A stretch of 64,000 bases of DNA. Source: Lichina pygmaea (lineage: Eukaryota > Ascomycota > Lichinomycetes > Lichinales > Lichinaceae). Shown in pieces: positions 42,826 through 54,790 of this stretch. Both the position numbers and the translations under genes were made by a program. The stretch's first letter is position 1; every line of letters starts with the position of its first letter. The stretch is from the NCBI GenBank assembly GCA_963422465.1, contig OY730174.1, positions 3,498,914 to 3,562,913 of the forward strand, written 5' to 3'. The notes under the pieces are model-generated. The model was given only the letters and a program-made list of their open reading frames with translations, was not told the DNA's origin and ran no database searches.

Positions 42826-43819
42826 TACCTGTGCCTTGGAGGTACTGCGGTACCTCCCACTCCCTTCGCAAGCTACGGTCGGGACACCCTTAGTCCCTAA
42901 GGGTGTCTGCCACCGGTACAATAGATACCACCGGTACAATAGATTCCCCCCACAATTGACTCCCCACTTTAATAACTTTTCACAATAGTGATAAAAGTAG
43001 AATCTGAGATGCTCGTTAGATTCCTCTACTTCTCTAATATCATTCTTGAGCTTGTAGAGCTGTTACAATTTTTATAGTATTGTTGAGAAACTGCGACAGA
43101 TATCAGACCAAGACTGGATCTTCAATACATAAAACCTAGAACGTTCATAACTCCACAACAAAGTGATAGATTTGTAGAGATTTTAAGCTAATCTGATTCT
43201 AAATCAGATGTTCTATCAGGATCCAAGGTATTGACTCCTCCGGGTACTCGTAGGGTTGTTGAAAAACAGTGGAAGTGGTGGTGATGGTGGTGGTGGTGGT
43301 ATTGTACAAGTACCTGTAGGGTAATGATGGTGGGGTGGAGCTAGCGATAGCGACTTCAGCAACCACCACCATCACCACTTCCACTAAGTTTATTCCTCAA
43401 TAATAGCATGAGTACTCAGAGAGATTGACAAGTATTTTGGATCCTGATAGAATATATGATCTAGAATCAGATTAGCTCAAAATATCTACAAATCTATGAC
43501 TTTGTTGTGGAGTTATAAACGTTCTAAGTTTTACGTGTTGAAGATCTAGTCTTGGTCTGGTAACTGTCACAGTTCCTCAACAATGCTATAAAAATTGTAA
43601 GAGCTCTACAAGCTCAAGAATAATACTAGAGAAGTGGAGGAATCGAATAAGCATCTCAGATTCTAGTTTAGTCGCTGTTGTGAAAAGTTATTAAAGTGCG
43701 GAGTCAATTGTGGAGGGAATCTATTGTACCGGTGGTATCTATTGTACCGGTGGCAGACACCCTTACGGAGTAAGGGTGTCCCGACCGAGCTAGCGAGAAG
43801 TACCTCCAAGGCACGGGTA
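42826..43819. mobile_element. Near-complete palindromic MITE (element F)
   Basis: A 994-bp element flanked by TA. The left end TACCTGTGCCTTGGAGGTAC matches the reverse complement of the right end GTACCTCCAAGGCACGGGTA. The two arms (about 42826-43215 and 43430-43819) pair along most of their length, including GGGACACCCTTA..TAAGGGTGTC hairpins, CCACCGGTACAATAGAT and CTCCACAACAAAG. Even the central part is inverted: GTGGAAGTGGTGGTGATGG near 43269 against its complement near 43362. No ORF. Related to element E ends and to the end at 35246. Confidence 0.8.
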
Positions 43820-44205
43820 CATGATATCGCGAGATGACTCTTGGGGGCATCACTCTGTATACTCGAGTCTATCATATAAATTGAGAATTGGCAAGTACTC
43901 ACGTGCCCGGGGATTTCGCACAGCCGGAACTTCTGTACATAGGTATGTATGTAGTAAGATCACGCACGGAGCGTACCTCCGTACTTACTGTACGTATACG
44001 TTGAGTCTCACGAGCAAGATATTCTCAATGAACCTCGGCGCCTCCAATTCAACGAGTGAGGAGCTTGAGCCATCCGCTCTTACAGTACAGTAATCAACAG
44101 CCAAACAATTTCCATACTCTGGAAGTGCTCCACGGAGGCCTCTTGTCATCGGCTATGGGTTGGTGCTCAAGGCCAGGCACAGTTTGAGCAGGCCTGATCG
44201 ACGGC
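43820..44205. other. Gap between element F and SET gene
   Basis: About 390 bp, probably the SET gene promoter. GTAC/TATG-rich words (TACATAGGTATGTATGTAG near 43936) are present; no gene. Confidence 0.4.
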
Positions 44206-44834
44206 ATGTCGAAAAATCTGTCCAACAGGACCCCGGCCGGTTGGCCCGCCGAAGTGCTATACCTGACGACCCCCGTCTACTCGTCGGGGCTCAACGTGGA
44301 CGAAACCAATTTTGTACGGCCGAGGCGCGACGGCTCAGGCTCCAGCCTGGCCCCCTCCAGGTCAACGGTGCCTGCTCGTTCGCCTCCACCGGCCAGGCCG
44401 CGCCGAGTCGACGCTCCCCCTGCCATCCGGCGCTAGGCCAGTACGGGCTCTTCGCGTCCGACCACCTGACGCCGGGACGCATCGTCGTCGAGTATCTCGG
44501 CTACGTCCATTCGCGGCGCGATGTGGACTCCCTGTCGGACTACGACCTGTCTCTCGACCGCGACCGTGGCATCGGGATCGATGCAGCACGAATGGGAAAC
44601 GAGGCCAGATTCATCAATGACTACCGGGGCGTCCGCGACAGCCCGAATGTCGAGTTCGTCGATCTTCTGGTCCGAGGCGAGCGACGGGTCGGGGTCCGGG
44701 TGCTGCCCGTCGGCAAGAGCGGCAAGGAGAAGAAGGGCATTGGCAAAGGCGAGGAGCTGCTCATCAACTATGGCAAGGGCTTCTGGCAGAGCCGATCTAA
44801 AGAAGTCGCCGCGAAAGGCCAGCCAGCTGGATGA
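44206..44834 (+). CDS. SET-domain protein
   Basis: A likely protein-lysine methyltransferase of the small, single-domain fungal SET type; substrate unknown. Two exons, 44206-44313 and 44361-44834, give 193 residues. The 47-bp intron (GTACGG..CTCCAG) is needed because the conserved N-terminus (MSKNLSNRTPAGWP, YLTTPVYS) and the SET core lie in different frames. SET motifs seen: YGLFASDHLTPGRIVVEYLGYV, the GNEARFINDYRG (N-H-type, here N-D) stretch and KGEELLINYGKGFW at the C-terminus. The cofactor-binding RFINDYRG replaces the usual NHSC-like motif, as in this subfamily. An alternative is an unspliced frameshifted pseudogene; the phase-perfect intron favours a live gene. Confidence 0.7.
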
Positions 44835-46066
44835 TGACTGATGGCGCGCAAAAGACTGTTTGGACGGCGGCCGAGGAGATGATCGAAACGACGGTCTCAC
44901 ACCTGACAGCACGAGAAGGTGTATTTCCGTATGGTGGGCTCACCTGAGCCAATTCAGAGACAGCTGGACGTTGCACCGCTGTCCGCGTCACATCTTCGAT
45001 AATGGCAATGATGCAGGTGCATGTGCGACGATTGGCCGCCTCACCCTGCTGCGGAGGGGGCGGGCTGTCCTTGTCCCATGATCCCTTATATGAATTTGGC
45101 GACGGGACTTGGCTGTGCACAGTCGGGTCAAAGCCGCCGGGTAGCAGCTTGATCTGATGCTCATGACGATGGATGCGCTGACCCGAACCATACAGAGCCC
45201 ACGCATCACAAGACGTGGAACCGTCATGTCCAAGTTGTCGTCTTGTCGAGTGAATGGTATCCCAGCTCATGGATGGCGCAAGCTTCCTGTCGCTCGGCGT
45301 GGCCCATGAAGAGAGAGAGCTGGAGCCAAGCTGGGAATGTCCGCGATTACACTAGCGTTGAAGGTCGACCCATCCGCAGTCCCAACATCGAAAGCTGTTT
45401 GTTTTGAACATGACTTATCACGTCACCGATGTGGTGGTCCATTGGCAGATAGCTTTGTCCTGTCACCTCGAATGGAGCTCTCAGATTCGTCCTTCAGTCC
45501 ACACACTACATCTTGGCGGGCTATAATGCGCGACGACGGCGTGGTGCTTATTATCAGGGGAACTGGCCCACCTGTGTGCGACCATTCACCAGTCTGACGT
45601 GGCTCTCGAGCAAACATCTGCGTCTTTCGACGTAGACCCACAATGGCGAAACCCGGCCACGATTCAACCCTCTTCGTCAGCTCATCATCTGACAAGAGGG
45701 CGCTCGCATTTTGTTTGACCATGGCCGCTTGGAGGCTCTACCTTGCTCTGACGCCGAGGGCTCCGATGCCCGCAGGATGTCCAACCGCCAAGGCTCGAGC
45801 CGCCTACCCACAGCGGTTACCGGCATCGCTCATGTCTCACCGACGTGGTCGATGAGGTGTCAGCAAACATCTACGGCTGCTCCTGAGGCTGCTTACAGTG
45901 GGGAGAGGTTACGGGACAACTGCCAAGGAAACCAGGTCATGCTATCATGTGGACGTCAACGCTGTCAAGACTGCGTAGATAAGATGCGGGCGTAAGCCTG
46001 GGCTACGGACCACTCATCGATATTGCTGGGTCCCGAGCATCTGTCAGCAACAAACATCGCCTCGAT
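44835..46066. other. Region between SET gene and the 46-kb ORF
   Basis: About 1.2 kb, moderate GC. Frames up to about 100 codons exist on both strands but none shows a domain, signal peptide or credible splicing. I see no gene. Confidence 0.4.
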
Positions 46067-46894
46067 ATGGCTTCTTCTCCCCACGCTCAAGGGTGCACAT
46101 GGGCCCAGGATGTCCCATCAGAGCACCCAGACGCACAGGACCACCGACCCCGTCGAACTACGCAGCAACAGCAGCAGCACCGGTACGACCTGGATCGTCA
46201 GGACCTGCCGCCCTTCGAAGGCGGGGGACGTGCCAAGGCATACCGGCCAGAGCGGCTGGATCGAAATCGGCCAAGACGGACATCGCGGAGGGCACAGTCC
46301 AGCGAAGAATTCGACGAGGCCGTACAGCACCTCGAAGATGTCCTCTCGCAAGCCGCGGCCGACTTTGCCGACTTGTTGCACGGCTTTCGCCAGGATGTCG
46401 ATCCCATCGCCGACTACGCCGGTCAGGAGGTCCTTCAGGAACTTTGGAAAAGGAAGGTCAAGTGGTTCGCAAAGGAAGACGCATCTCGCGGTGACCGCCG
46501 ACCGAGGAGAAGCAGCTTTGCCGCCGCCGGAGACATGCTCGAAGAGGCGATCGCGGACGTGGTCACCTCGGCACATTCTCTGCAGCGTCGACGGGGCAAG
46601 ACTTCTTCGAGTTCCGCTCCGGCAGACACCGACGATGACTTCCGGCTTCTGCTGGCGACCAAGGTCGAGGCTGCCCGCGGTGCGCTCATCGGATTCCTGC
46701 GACGAGCGGCCAAGTACCAGGACGGCCTCAAGTGCTTTCTCACCGAGGCCGAGTTGGTACAGACGACCATCGGAAAGGTTTCGCAAGCGTGGCGCTTGGA
46801 CTCGGAGCCCGAGCCGGTGCCCGAGTCGGAAATGTACCGAGACAGCCTGTCCGAATTTCCTCGCGGCTGGCCGCCGCACCAGCCTGGTCCTTAG
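46067..46894 (+). CDS. Hypothetical protein, helical, acidic/basic
   Basis: Not recognised. 275 residues, single exon. The composition is that of a real protein: a Gln/Arg-rich disordered start (TTQQQQQHRY), then amphipathic helices (EEFDEAVQHLEDVLSQAAADFADLLHGF and MLEEAIADVV), a Ser-rich linker with DTDDDF and a final helix-rich part (FLRRAAKYQDGLKCFLTEAELV) and PEPVPESE. There is no signal peptide or membrane segment. The overlapping longer frame at 46023-47006 is Ser/Arg/Pro-rich and looks like a shadow. Start at 46067 is the first ATG in frame. The gene could have further upstream exons that I cannot place. Confidence 0.5.
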   Translation: MASSPHAQGCTWAQDVPSEHPDAQDHRPRRTTQQQQQHRYDLDRQDLPPFEGGGRAKAYRPERLDRNRPRRTSRRAQSSEEFDEAVQHLEDVLSQAAADFADLLHGFRQDVDPIADYAGQEVLQELWKRKVKWFAKEDASRGDRRPRRSSFAAAGDMLEEAIADVVTSAHSLQRRRGKTSSSSAPADTDDDFRLLLATKVEAARGALIGFLRRAAKYQDGLKCFLTEAELVQTTIGKVSQAWRLDSEPEPVPESEMYRDSLSEFPRGWPPHQPGP

Positions 46895-47128
46895 GCATGT
46901 CGACTCGGATCAAGGGGACAAGACCTCGACGAACTTGAGCCCTTCCTATCCTCTTCTCTGGGTCGCGCAGCGTCATGCAATTGACGGAGGTAGAAGGCTC
47001 GCTTGATTTGATTCAAAAGAGACATAATACCAACGATGCAGCTGCACCGAATTGGACTCGACCGCGCGGCACTTCTTAGGATTGAATATGTTGAGCTACC
47101 GCAGCAATGTCAATTCTCTTTAAACGCA
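46895..47128. other. Short gap before the AT-rich repeat block
   Basis: About 230 bp with no feature; it marks the change from GC-moderate genic sequence to the AT-rich retroelement block. Confidence 0.4.
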
Positions 47129-47557
47129 TACCCGTGCTCCACACCCCGTCCCCTGGAGGGGTGTTGGTCAGCCCAATGAACACGACACCTCTATGAACAC
47201 TAGTAAAAATGCCAATACCGACCAAGTTCAAACCACCATAACTCCACCACAACATGTCTGATTCGTATGCGGAGGTCCAGGCTCGCATCACAGAAGCCAT
47301 AGATTCCATCTCCGACGATGAGAATGTCACCTTGTCAACACTAGCCAAAGACTTTGATGTCCTCTATCAGTGACTTTAAAGACACCTCAATAGAACCTCT
47401 TCCAAAGTGGTGAGTGCCGCCATAAGCTGAAAGCTTCAGCAACTCAGCAACACCAGCAGACTCAGTGAGAGCTGGCAATGTGAGGGATAATACTATAGAT
47501 GTAGTAGGAGAATCAGATGGGCACATAAAAATCACTACTTTGTTGTTGTGTTGTCAA
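47129..47557 (+). mobile_element. Second pogo-type MITE, 3-prime part lost
   Basis: It begins TACCCGTGCTCCACACCCCG and parallels 34071 onward, including the HTH ORF start (MSDSYAEVQARITEAIDSISDDEN). A stop occurs after VLYQ (TGA at about 47371), so even the small ORF is broken. The alignment stops at about 47557, where a LINE tail has inserted; the right inverted repeat is not seen. Confidence 0.7.
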
Positions 47558-47885
47558 GTTATTTTTTTTGGTTCTTACACTGATAGTAGCTTTTATTTAT
47601 TTATCTATTTTATTTTATTCTTACACTGGTTTAGCTGTAGAGCCATGCAGAACTTCTAGATACATATTTGCTTCTCCAGAAAACCTTTGAAGAGATAAAA
47701 ACTAGAGCTTGGGAGAGACTAGGGAAAATCTTGAGGAATATACAGTAACTGAGGAAATTTGTACATGTAGCTATTTGATAAAATAAATAGTTAACTTGTG
47801 AAGACTCAGAGAGAGAGTTGATAGGCTAGGTTGAACTGTTCAAGACTTTTCAAAGACATAAACTAGAAAAGAAGTTTGGGAAGTA
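47558..47885 (-). mobile_element. LINE 3-prime end fragments (two, nested), antisense
   Basis: Reading the minus strand, 47592-47885 matches the 3-prime UTR and end of ORF2 of the AT-rich LINE (compare 54617-54900: GCCATGCAGA.CTTCTAG, AGAAAACCTTTGAAG). Its tail (AAAATA)n lies at 47592-47622. A further 30-bp LINE end (TTCTTACACTGATAGTAGC) sits at 47570-47592, so two insertions are stacked. Confidence 0.65.
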
Positions 47886-47916
47886 GCTTAGATAAGAATA
47901 AAATAGATAAGAAATC

Positions 47917-48362
47917 TGTTACAACTCAGGAGGAACACAGTCTTTATACTCACAAAAAGCAACAGACAGAATACTGATCAGAAGTACCAAACAGCACAGC
48001 ACAGGAGACAATCACATGACTGTCAAGACAGACCAGAGACTGCTTGACATAGTGTGTATATACATCAAGTATGGCAAGCTCAACTTGACCAGCTTGACAC
48101 TGTGTATATACAGTAAGATTTTTAAGCACAGCTTGATCAGCTTAACACAGTATGTATATGTATTAAGACCTTCAAGCTTAGCTTGACAGACTTGACAGTA
48201 AGTAAAGTGAGCACAGCTTGCCTAGTTTAAAAACTGAGCACTATATAGTCAGGTAATAGTTCTCTTATAGAATAATTATCTTCAACTCATGTTGTGATCC
48301 AGACAACTAGATCTACTTTAATATAAACTCAGTCTTGTATGAAGCTACTGATCAGGTGTTAT
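47917..48362 (+). repeat. 5-prime LTR of gypsy copy A
   Basis: It begins TGTTACAAC and aligns with 60601-61010 throughout (GGAACACAG, ATACTCACA, GACAGAC, CTAGATCTACTTTAATA, TGATCAGGTGT). The right end is set by similarity only; a TG..CA boundary near TGATCAGGTGT(TAT)CA is likely. Copy A has CTTGACAG-type repeats where copy B has CTCACC-type repeats, showing C-to-T type divergence. Confidence 0.65.
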
Positions 48363-49155
48363 CACCACCATGTTCCACCAAACTCCTTCATACTTCTTGA
48401 CACTTCTCTTCTACAAGAACCAACCTGCCTTCCACATCTCACTCTAATTCTACACTTGGGTAGGACAGTATAGTATAGACTACAACACTTTGAAGACTTT
48501 TAAGAATAAGTACCTCAGAAGTAACCAAACTGACATTCCCAGATAGAAAGATTAGTATTACTAAGCTGGACCTGTTCTATAGTGAAAGAAACAAGGTTGA
48601 TGACTGGCTTATGTAACTCCAAGTCTACTTTTAATTCTAACCAGAGACAAAGCTGCTATAAGACAAGTGACCTCTCTTTGCAACAACTTACATAAAAGGT
48701 AATACTTATTGATAGATCAAGCCCTATGTCAACAAACACCTCTCTGGAAATAGAGGTAATAACAGTACAGAGAACAACTGCCAAAACCACAGTTCAAGGA
48801 CTATCACTTTTGGTAAAGACAGTAATTTGTCATATGTTCTGGAAAACAGCTGACATCCTGTCCTGACCCCCCCAAATCTTAAGGTGAAAACCCATCACCT
48901 TTGAGAATCACACGTGATTGTCAAAAATTATGATCTTGGAATCTACAATCTGTTTCTTCAACAACCAGCAATCCAGCCATAACCAGAGAGAGAGAGTCTC
49001 AGGATAAGAGGAATAGTTAGTCTGACTGACTCTGGAGCTAGCAGAGTCCTTGACTTAAGGAAAGTCTAGACAGGGAGTCTGGTCCCTAGTCTAGGCAAAT
49101 ACTCCTAGCTTTACCCAGAGCTTAGTTGGAATAAGCTACCCAGGAAAGTCTAGTC

Positions 49156-50664
49156 TTGGGGTCTGGTCCCAGGACTAGATTATTACTGCTGGGAAACCAG
49201 GTGACTTCTCTCTCTCTGGCACTACTTCACAGACTGGAAACAGTTGACCTGTGCCAAGCAAGCTCCACTATAGTACTAAAAAAGAAAAAACTCACTTCTT
49301 TAGAAACCAATCCCAGAGCACCACTAGCTACACCAGCTTCCAGTCTCTCTAACACTCAAGCCAGTCCTCCCACCACTGAAAGTACTATACAGAAAGACTG
49401 GGAACTTCTTAACTCCTGGCTGAAAACCCAAACAGTTCCAGAACTAGTCAGAAAAAGCTGGGAGAACCTTAAGTAAAAACTCTCTGCAGAGCTGCAGACT
49501 AGCACTGTCCAACCTCTACCCTCTGGCATTACCAACAAGATTATCCAGAAGTTTGAAAACCTCAACAAACATCTAGATAGATAAGAGGTAAAACTATCTT
49601 ATGTACAGGTAGCTGCAAAAACTTCCTCTACTCAAATTCCACTAGCTTCCAGAATTCTCAAAAAGGTTCTGGTACACTCTGGGCACCAGACTCTAGACAT
49701 AGCTAACAGAACCTATGTCCAGCTCTTCCAAGCTCTCCAAGACAGACTCCCAAGCCCTTATAACAAATAGATTAGGGCAGTAAGAAAACTTCTATCAGAG
49801 AATATTCTTATTCACACAGAGAGCTAGGAAACTAAGCTTTTTCCGGAAAAGGATTCCTCCTGGACTGCAACTATCTTCAACACAAAAGTAATAGTCCAGC
49901 CCAAGAGATTCCCAGTTCTGGTTTATGGAGTTAGAACAGTAGATGTCCAGCCAGAGAATCTGGAGAACACCTACAAAAAAATCCAGACTAGCAACTCTTC
50001 TCTTGGCAAACAGATCACTATTCTGAGAGTATATTGGTTCAAGAAATCTATAGCTCAAAAAAAACAGATCACCTCTCTCCACCTAGATCTCTCTACTCCC
50101 CAACAGGCCAATCTTCTTATTGAGAATAGACTAGTGCTGGGACACAGACTACATGAAGTGGAACTCTTCCTGGCAAACTGAGTTATTGCACAATACTTCA
50201 AGTACTTTGGCTATAGCTACCAAGCTCATGCCTACAGGAACAGAACTGCCTGTGGAGCATGTGGTGGACAACATAAGAGGAGAGCATGCCCGATTCCTGA
50301 AAACTTACTGAAACCAAAATACTGCAATTGCCAGAGATCTCACCCAGCCTGGGCTAGCACATGCCCAGTACACCAGGAAGTAGTCAAGAGAGCTAGGGAA
50401 GCTTGGATTTCACACCCAGGGAAGTATGAGATCCTAATCTCTACATCTCTGACACCAGTACTCCAATCTCCAGCTACATCTTTCTCTTTCTCCCAGCCAC
50501 TCCCAGGGAGGAAAAAACATAAAACAGCTAAGCTAACCAGAAGCTCAGAGAGAATCAGGGGAAGCTGTCCAGAAGTTTAAATTCTTGGGGCAAGATTAAG
50601 AAATAATAAGGGAAAAGTATCAGCCAACCTTTTCAAGATCTTTGAAGATAAGATGTCTACATGA
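49156..50664 (+). pseudogene. LINE 1 ORF1 (gag-like, zinc knuckles), decayed
   Basis: The N-terminal part (from MGSGPRTRLL) leads to a central stretch with QITILRVYW and a C-terminal region with zinc-knuckle remnants: YFKYFGYSYQAHAYRNRTACGACGG, where several expected Cys are now Tyr, and CNCQRSHPAW. In-frame stops occur at about 49474, 49582, 49768 and others. The final TGA overlaps the ORF2 ATG as ATGA (50661-50664). The product would have bound LINE RNA. Confidence 0.7.
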
Positions 50665-53600
50665 AAGACTCAAAGCTCACACTTCTCCAGTATAATATAC
50701 AAAAAAGCTAATCAGTCTAAGAGCTACTTCTAGCAACCTCAGCTCTTCAAGAGATAGACATTATTGTACTTCAAGAACTCTGGAAAAACTCTCACCTGGA
50801 GACAAGCACCTCTACTGTTTTCTCTTCTTTTCTTTCTCTTTACTGTTCAGAGATTGGTAGAACACTTTTTCTTATTAATAAAAACCTGAAACTCTCTTCT
50901 CTTTATTCTACTTTCTGGAGTAAAGACTTTATTTCTCTTGAAATCTACTTGGAAAACTCTTCTACTTCTCTTTGAGTGCATAATCTTTACTTTACCCCAT
51001 CAAGTCAAGAAAACTATACAGAGGTATCAGAAGCTCTTCTCTGTTTACTTCAAAATACTTTATAAGTACAAGGACAACATATTCTTCTCACAGATTCAAA
51101 CCTCCATCACCCAGACTGGTCAAAGAAAAAAAGACTGTACTCTGACACTGTAAACAAGTTCCAAGGTCTAATAAAAGATTTAAATCTGGATTTAGCTATT
51201 ACACCTTTTACTCCCACCAGAGCAAGATCTCTTTCAGAAAAACTATGTTCTGCAATTAGTCTGTCTTTTATTTCTTCTTCTCCTTCTAACTTCCTGATTT
51301 TCTCTAAAGTGGCTCTCCAGTTCTTTCATAAGTCTGACCACAGACCTATACTAACTAGCCTGGACCTGGATCCTCCAAGAAAAATCTGGAAGCCAGAAAG
51401 AAACTGGAAGACACTGGACTTAAACCTTGCAAGAGTAGAGTGTGAGAAGCTACAGCTACCTTCCCACTTTCAAGATAAAGATGAAATGGATAAGTACTTG
51501 GAGTATCTGGATAACTTTCTCCAAGAAGTGGTAAGTAAATATACACAGCTCTAGAAGTAATCTGGTCACTCAGTTCTCTGGTGGAACCAAGATATCTAAA
51601 ATAAGGTTAGAGAGGAAAAAAAAGTAAGAAGACAAGTTCTCAGAGAACAGACATCCTAAGAAGACCTTGAGCAAGCAACTAAGAACAAGAAAAAAGTAGT
51701 CAGAGAGGGAAAGTAGACTACCTTCAGATAACAAGTCTATAAGCTAGCCAGTTCTTTAAAATTCTGGAAGCTTGTAAAGTGAGGAAAAACAAAAGCTAAC
51801 AGGACTTCTGATCTTCCCCTAGTCCCAGATTTGGAAACTCAAGAAGGACTAGCTAAAACCTTTAAGAAGAAGACAAAAGTATTCTCAGTCCAGTTCTTCC
51901 CCAAAGCACTTGTTCCAGAACCAAGTACAGAGAGTTCCCAGAGTACTCCAGAAATCCAGCTCTCTCAGAAAGTTACTGCTAAAGAAGTGGAACAAATCCT
52001 GAACAAAAAGAAACCTTGCACAGCAGGGAGAAAAGATAAGCTGCCAAATAGACTTCTGAAAGCTCTGGGTTCCAAGTTCTGCCAAGCTATAGCTGTTCTC
52101 ACATCAACATACTGGAGACTGGAATACTTTCTAGACAGGTTCAAGAATGTAAAGACAGTCTGTCTAAGAAAACCAGGTAAAAGATACTATAACCAAGCTA
52201 AAGCCTAGTGCTCTATAGCTTTGCTAAACACAACTGGCAAGCTGATGGAAGCTATTACAGTAACCAGACTAAGCAAGGTAGTAGAAGAAGCTAGACTTTT
52301 GCCAGAAATCCAGATAGACTTCAGGAAAGGAAGGTCAACTGAATCAGCATTCTTTCTACTAACTTCCCAAGTGGAAAAAGTCTGGAAGAAAAGTATGGTT
52401 GCATCTCTACTTTCTCTGGATATCTCAGAAGCCTATGACAGAGTTCTACCTAAGATCTTCCAACAAATCCTAGAGAGAAAAGGAATTCCTCTCTGGCCAT
52501 CTTTCTGGATTCTCTTTTTCTACACCAGTTGTTCTACCACTCTTGTGTTTGATGACTCTAAGTCTTCTGCTATTTCTATTCACTGTGGAGTTCCCCAAGA
52601 TTCCTCTTTATCTTCTATTCTGTTTCTATTTTACATTTCTGAACTTCATAAAACTGTGCACTCTCCTTCCACTGGTGTTTCTGCTCTGGGATTTGCAGAT
52701 GATACAAATCTGCTTGCATTTAGACACTCTCTAAAAAGCAACCTTCTGAAGTTGAAGAACACACACCTCAAATATCTATCATGGGCTGCAAGGCATGGAA
52801 TAGTCTTCTCTCCTGAGAAATATGAAATACTTCATTTTTCCAGAAGAAGATCAGACAATCTTCAGCTTAAGCTCAGACTGGGGAATGTGATTCTAAGACT
52901 AAAAGAAGAAGTGTGAGTATTAGGAGTGTACCTGGATGCAAAACTCCACTAGCATAAGCACCAGAGAATTATTCTTTAAAAAGCTCAGAAAGCACTTTTC
53001 TTTTTTTCTAGAACTTCATATTCTACTTGGGGTTTCCCAGTCCTCACATCACATCTTGTGTACACTGCAATACTCAGATCTTTACTGAGTTATGCTGTGG
53101 GGATCTGGTTCAATCCTCTAAGAAAATCTTCTAATATCTCTTTTCTTAGTATATTTCAGAACAAATACCTGAGACTTATTGGAGGTGTCTTCAAAGCCAC
53201 TCCATCTTTCTTATTAGAGAGTGAGCTTTTTCTTTTACTTCTAGATCTCTATTTCATATTTCACACAGCCTGTTTTCTCTCTTCTATTCAAACCTCCTCT
53301 CTGAAAACACTTCTGGACAATATCTTTTCCAATATCTCCCACTATGTCTCTTCTGTGAAGAAACCTTTAAAGAAATCCTCAACTATCTCTCTCTTTTAGA
53401 TGTTCACTTGGTTAAACTAATTAACTACTAACCAGGCTAGTTCAAAGAAAGAACTATAGAAACTTTTTGTTAAAGAGTGGGAAAACCAATAGGAGAAGAA
53501 GAAAAGAAGAAGCTACTCTGGGTGGCAGGTGTTTTGTCAAAAGTCTTACCACAATAACCTGAAGCTCTACAAAAAGCTATAGAAAGCTGAGGCAAGTCTG

Positions 53601-53905
53601 CTACTACAAACTAGAACTGGGAGGATTAGCCTGGCAAGTTTTCTATTCAGAGCTGGAGTTCTAGGTTTTCCTACCCCTTTATGTGTCTGTGGTCAAGCAG
53701 AAGAGATAGTGAAACATATCACCTCTTCATGCTTTTTTTATTCAAGTCAAAGACAGTAAGCTCCTTTCATTTCTCAAGATTTCACTTCTATTATTTCAAA
53801 CCCAGAGCTTCTACAGAAGTTTCTATACTGGTTCATGTTTTTGAAAAGACTGAACCAGTTTAATCTGGCTTTCAAACTCCACTATTCACACTCTAATATC
53901 TAGAA
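50661..53905 (+). pseudogene. LINE 1 ORF2 (endonuclease-reverse transcriptase), decayed
   Basis: Remnants in order: AP-type endonuclease (LQYN near 50690, SDHRPILTSLDL near 51330), reverse transcriptase (51831-52916, with FRKGRSTESAFFLL, SLDISEAYDRVLP and the catalytic FADDTN) and the C-terminal domain with a CVCGQAEE zinc motif near 53690. Stops and frame breaks occur at about 51554, 52208 and 52916. The catalytic motif is intact but the ORF is not. Confidence 0.8.
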
Positions 53906-54790
53906 GTTTTCTTTCTACTAGTCACTACAAGATTTCCTTTTATTATATTCTCTAGTCACCCCCAGTCTTCAGTTTTTATTTCTCTAAAAGTTTTCTGAAG
54001 AAAATCACTCTTAGCTAGAACATCTGCATGGCTGAAAAGCTATTATCAGTGTAAGAATCAAATAAAAATAAAAATAAAAAAGTAACAGTACAGACAAATA
54101 GATAACTACATAGAGACTATTCAAGAAAGAATTCAAGAAGATTCTTGGACTATCTAATAAAGATAAAGTGGCTATACAAATAATCCAGCACATCAAACAA
54201 CAACACTCAGCTGCAGAGTACACCACACAATTCAAACAATACTCAGTACTGACTGACTGGGACAACAACACTCTGATAGTTATGTACTAATGTAGACTCA
54301 AGGAAAACATGAAGGACAAGATCACTTTTGATAGACAAGTAGTCAAGACACTGGACAAACTTATTATATAAGTAATCAATATTGATAACAAACTCTTCAA
54401 GTAAGTGATGGAGAAACACTACAATAGAGAATACAGTCACTCTGCATAGTATGTGAGCAACCACTACAAGCTATCTAACAAGACACCACATCACCTATAT
54501 AGCTATGTACCTATAGAATTGGATGTAGTCCACCACAAGAGAAGGTTCACAAAAGAAAGAAACAACTACAAGAGAAAAGTACTAAAGTGCTATACTTGTG
54601 GCAAGCTAGGCCACATTTTATTTTATTTTTTATTTGATTCTTACACTGGTAGTAGCTTTACAGCCATGCAGATCTTCTAGCTAATAGTGAACTCCTTCAG
54701 AAAACCTTTGAAGGGATAAAAACTGAAGGCAGGGTGTGACTAGGGAATGTAACAAAAGGAATCTTGAAGTTTCTGGTAAGAGAAGAGAAT

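Larger units (their letters stand above)
48771..54076 (+). mobile_element. LINE 1: full-length, decayed Tad-like LINE
   Basis: About 5.3 kb between an 11-bp direct repeat, TAACAGTACAG, at 48760-48770 and 54077-54087. The order is 5-prime UTR, ORF1 (about 49150-50664), ORF2 (50661-53905) and 3-prime UTR with an (AATAAA)n-like tail at 54058-54075. The insertion splits the gag region of gypsy copy A. Many stop codons in both ORFs make it inactive. Confidence 0.85.

Noticed and set aside
46023-47006. 327-codon frame overlapping the 46067-46894 gene
   Set aside because: Ser/Arg/Pro/Thr-rich composition typical of an out-of-frame shadow; the shorter frame has normal protein character.
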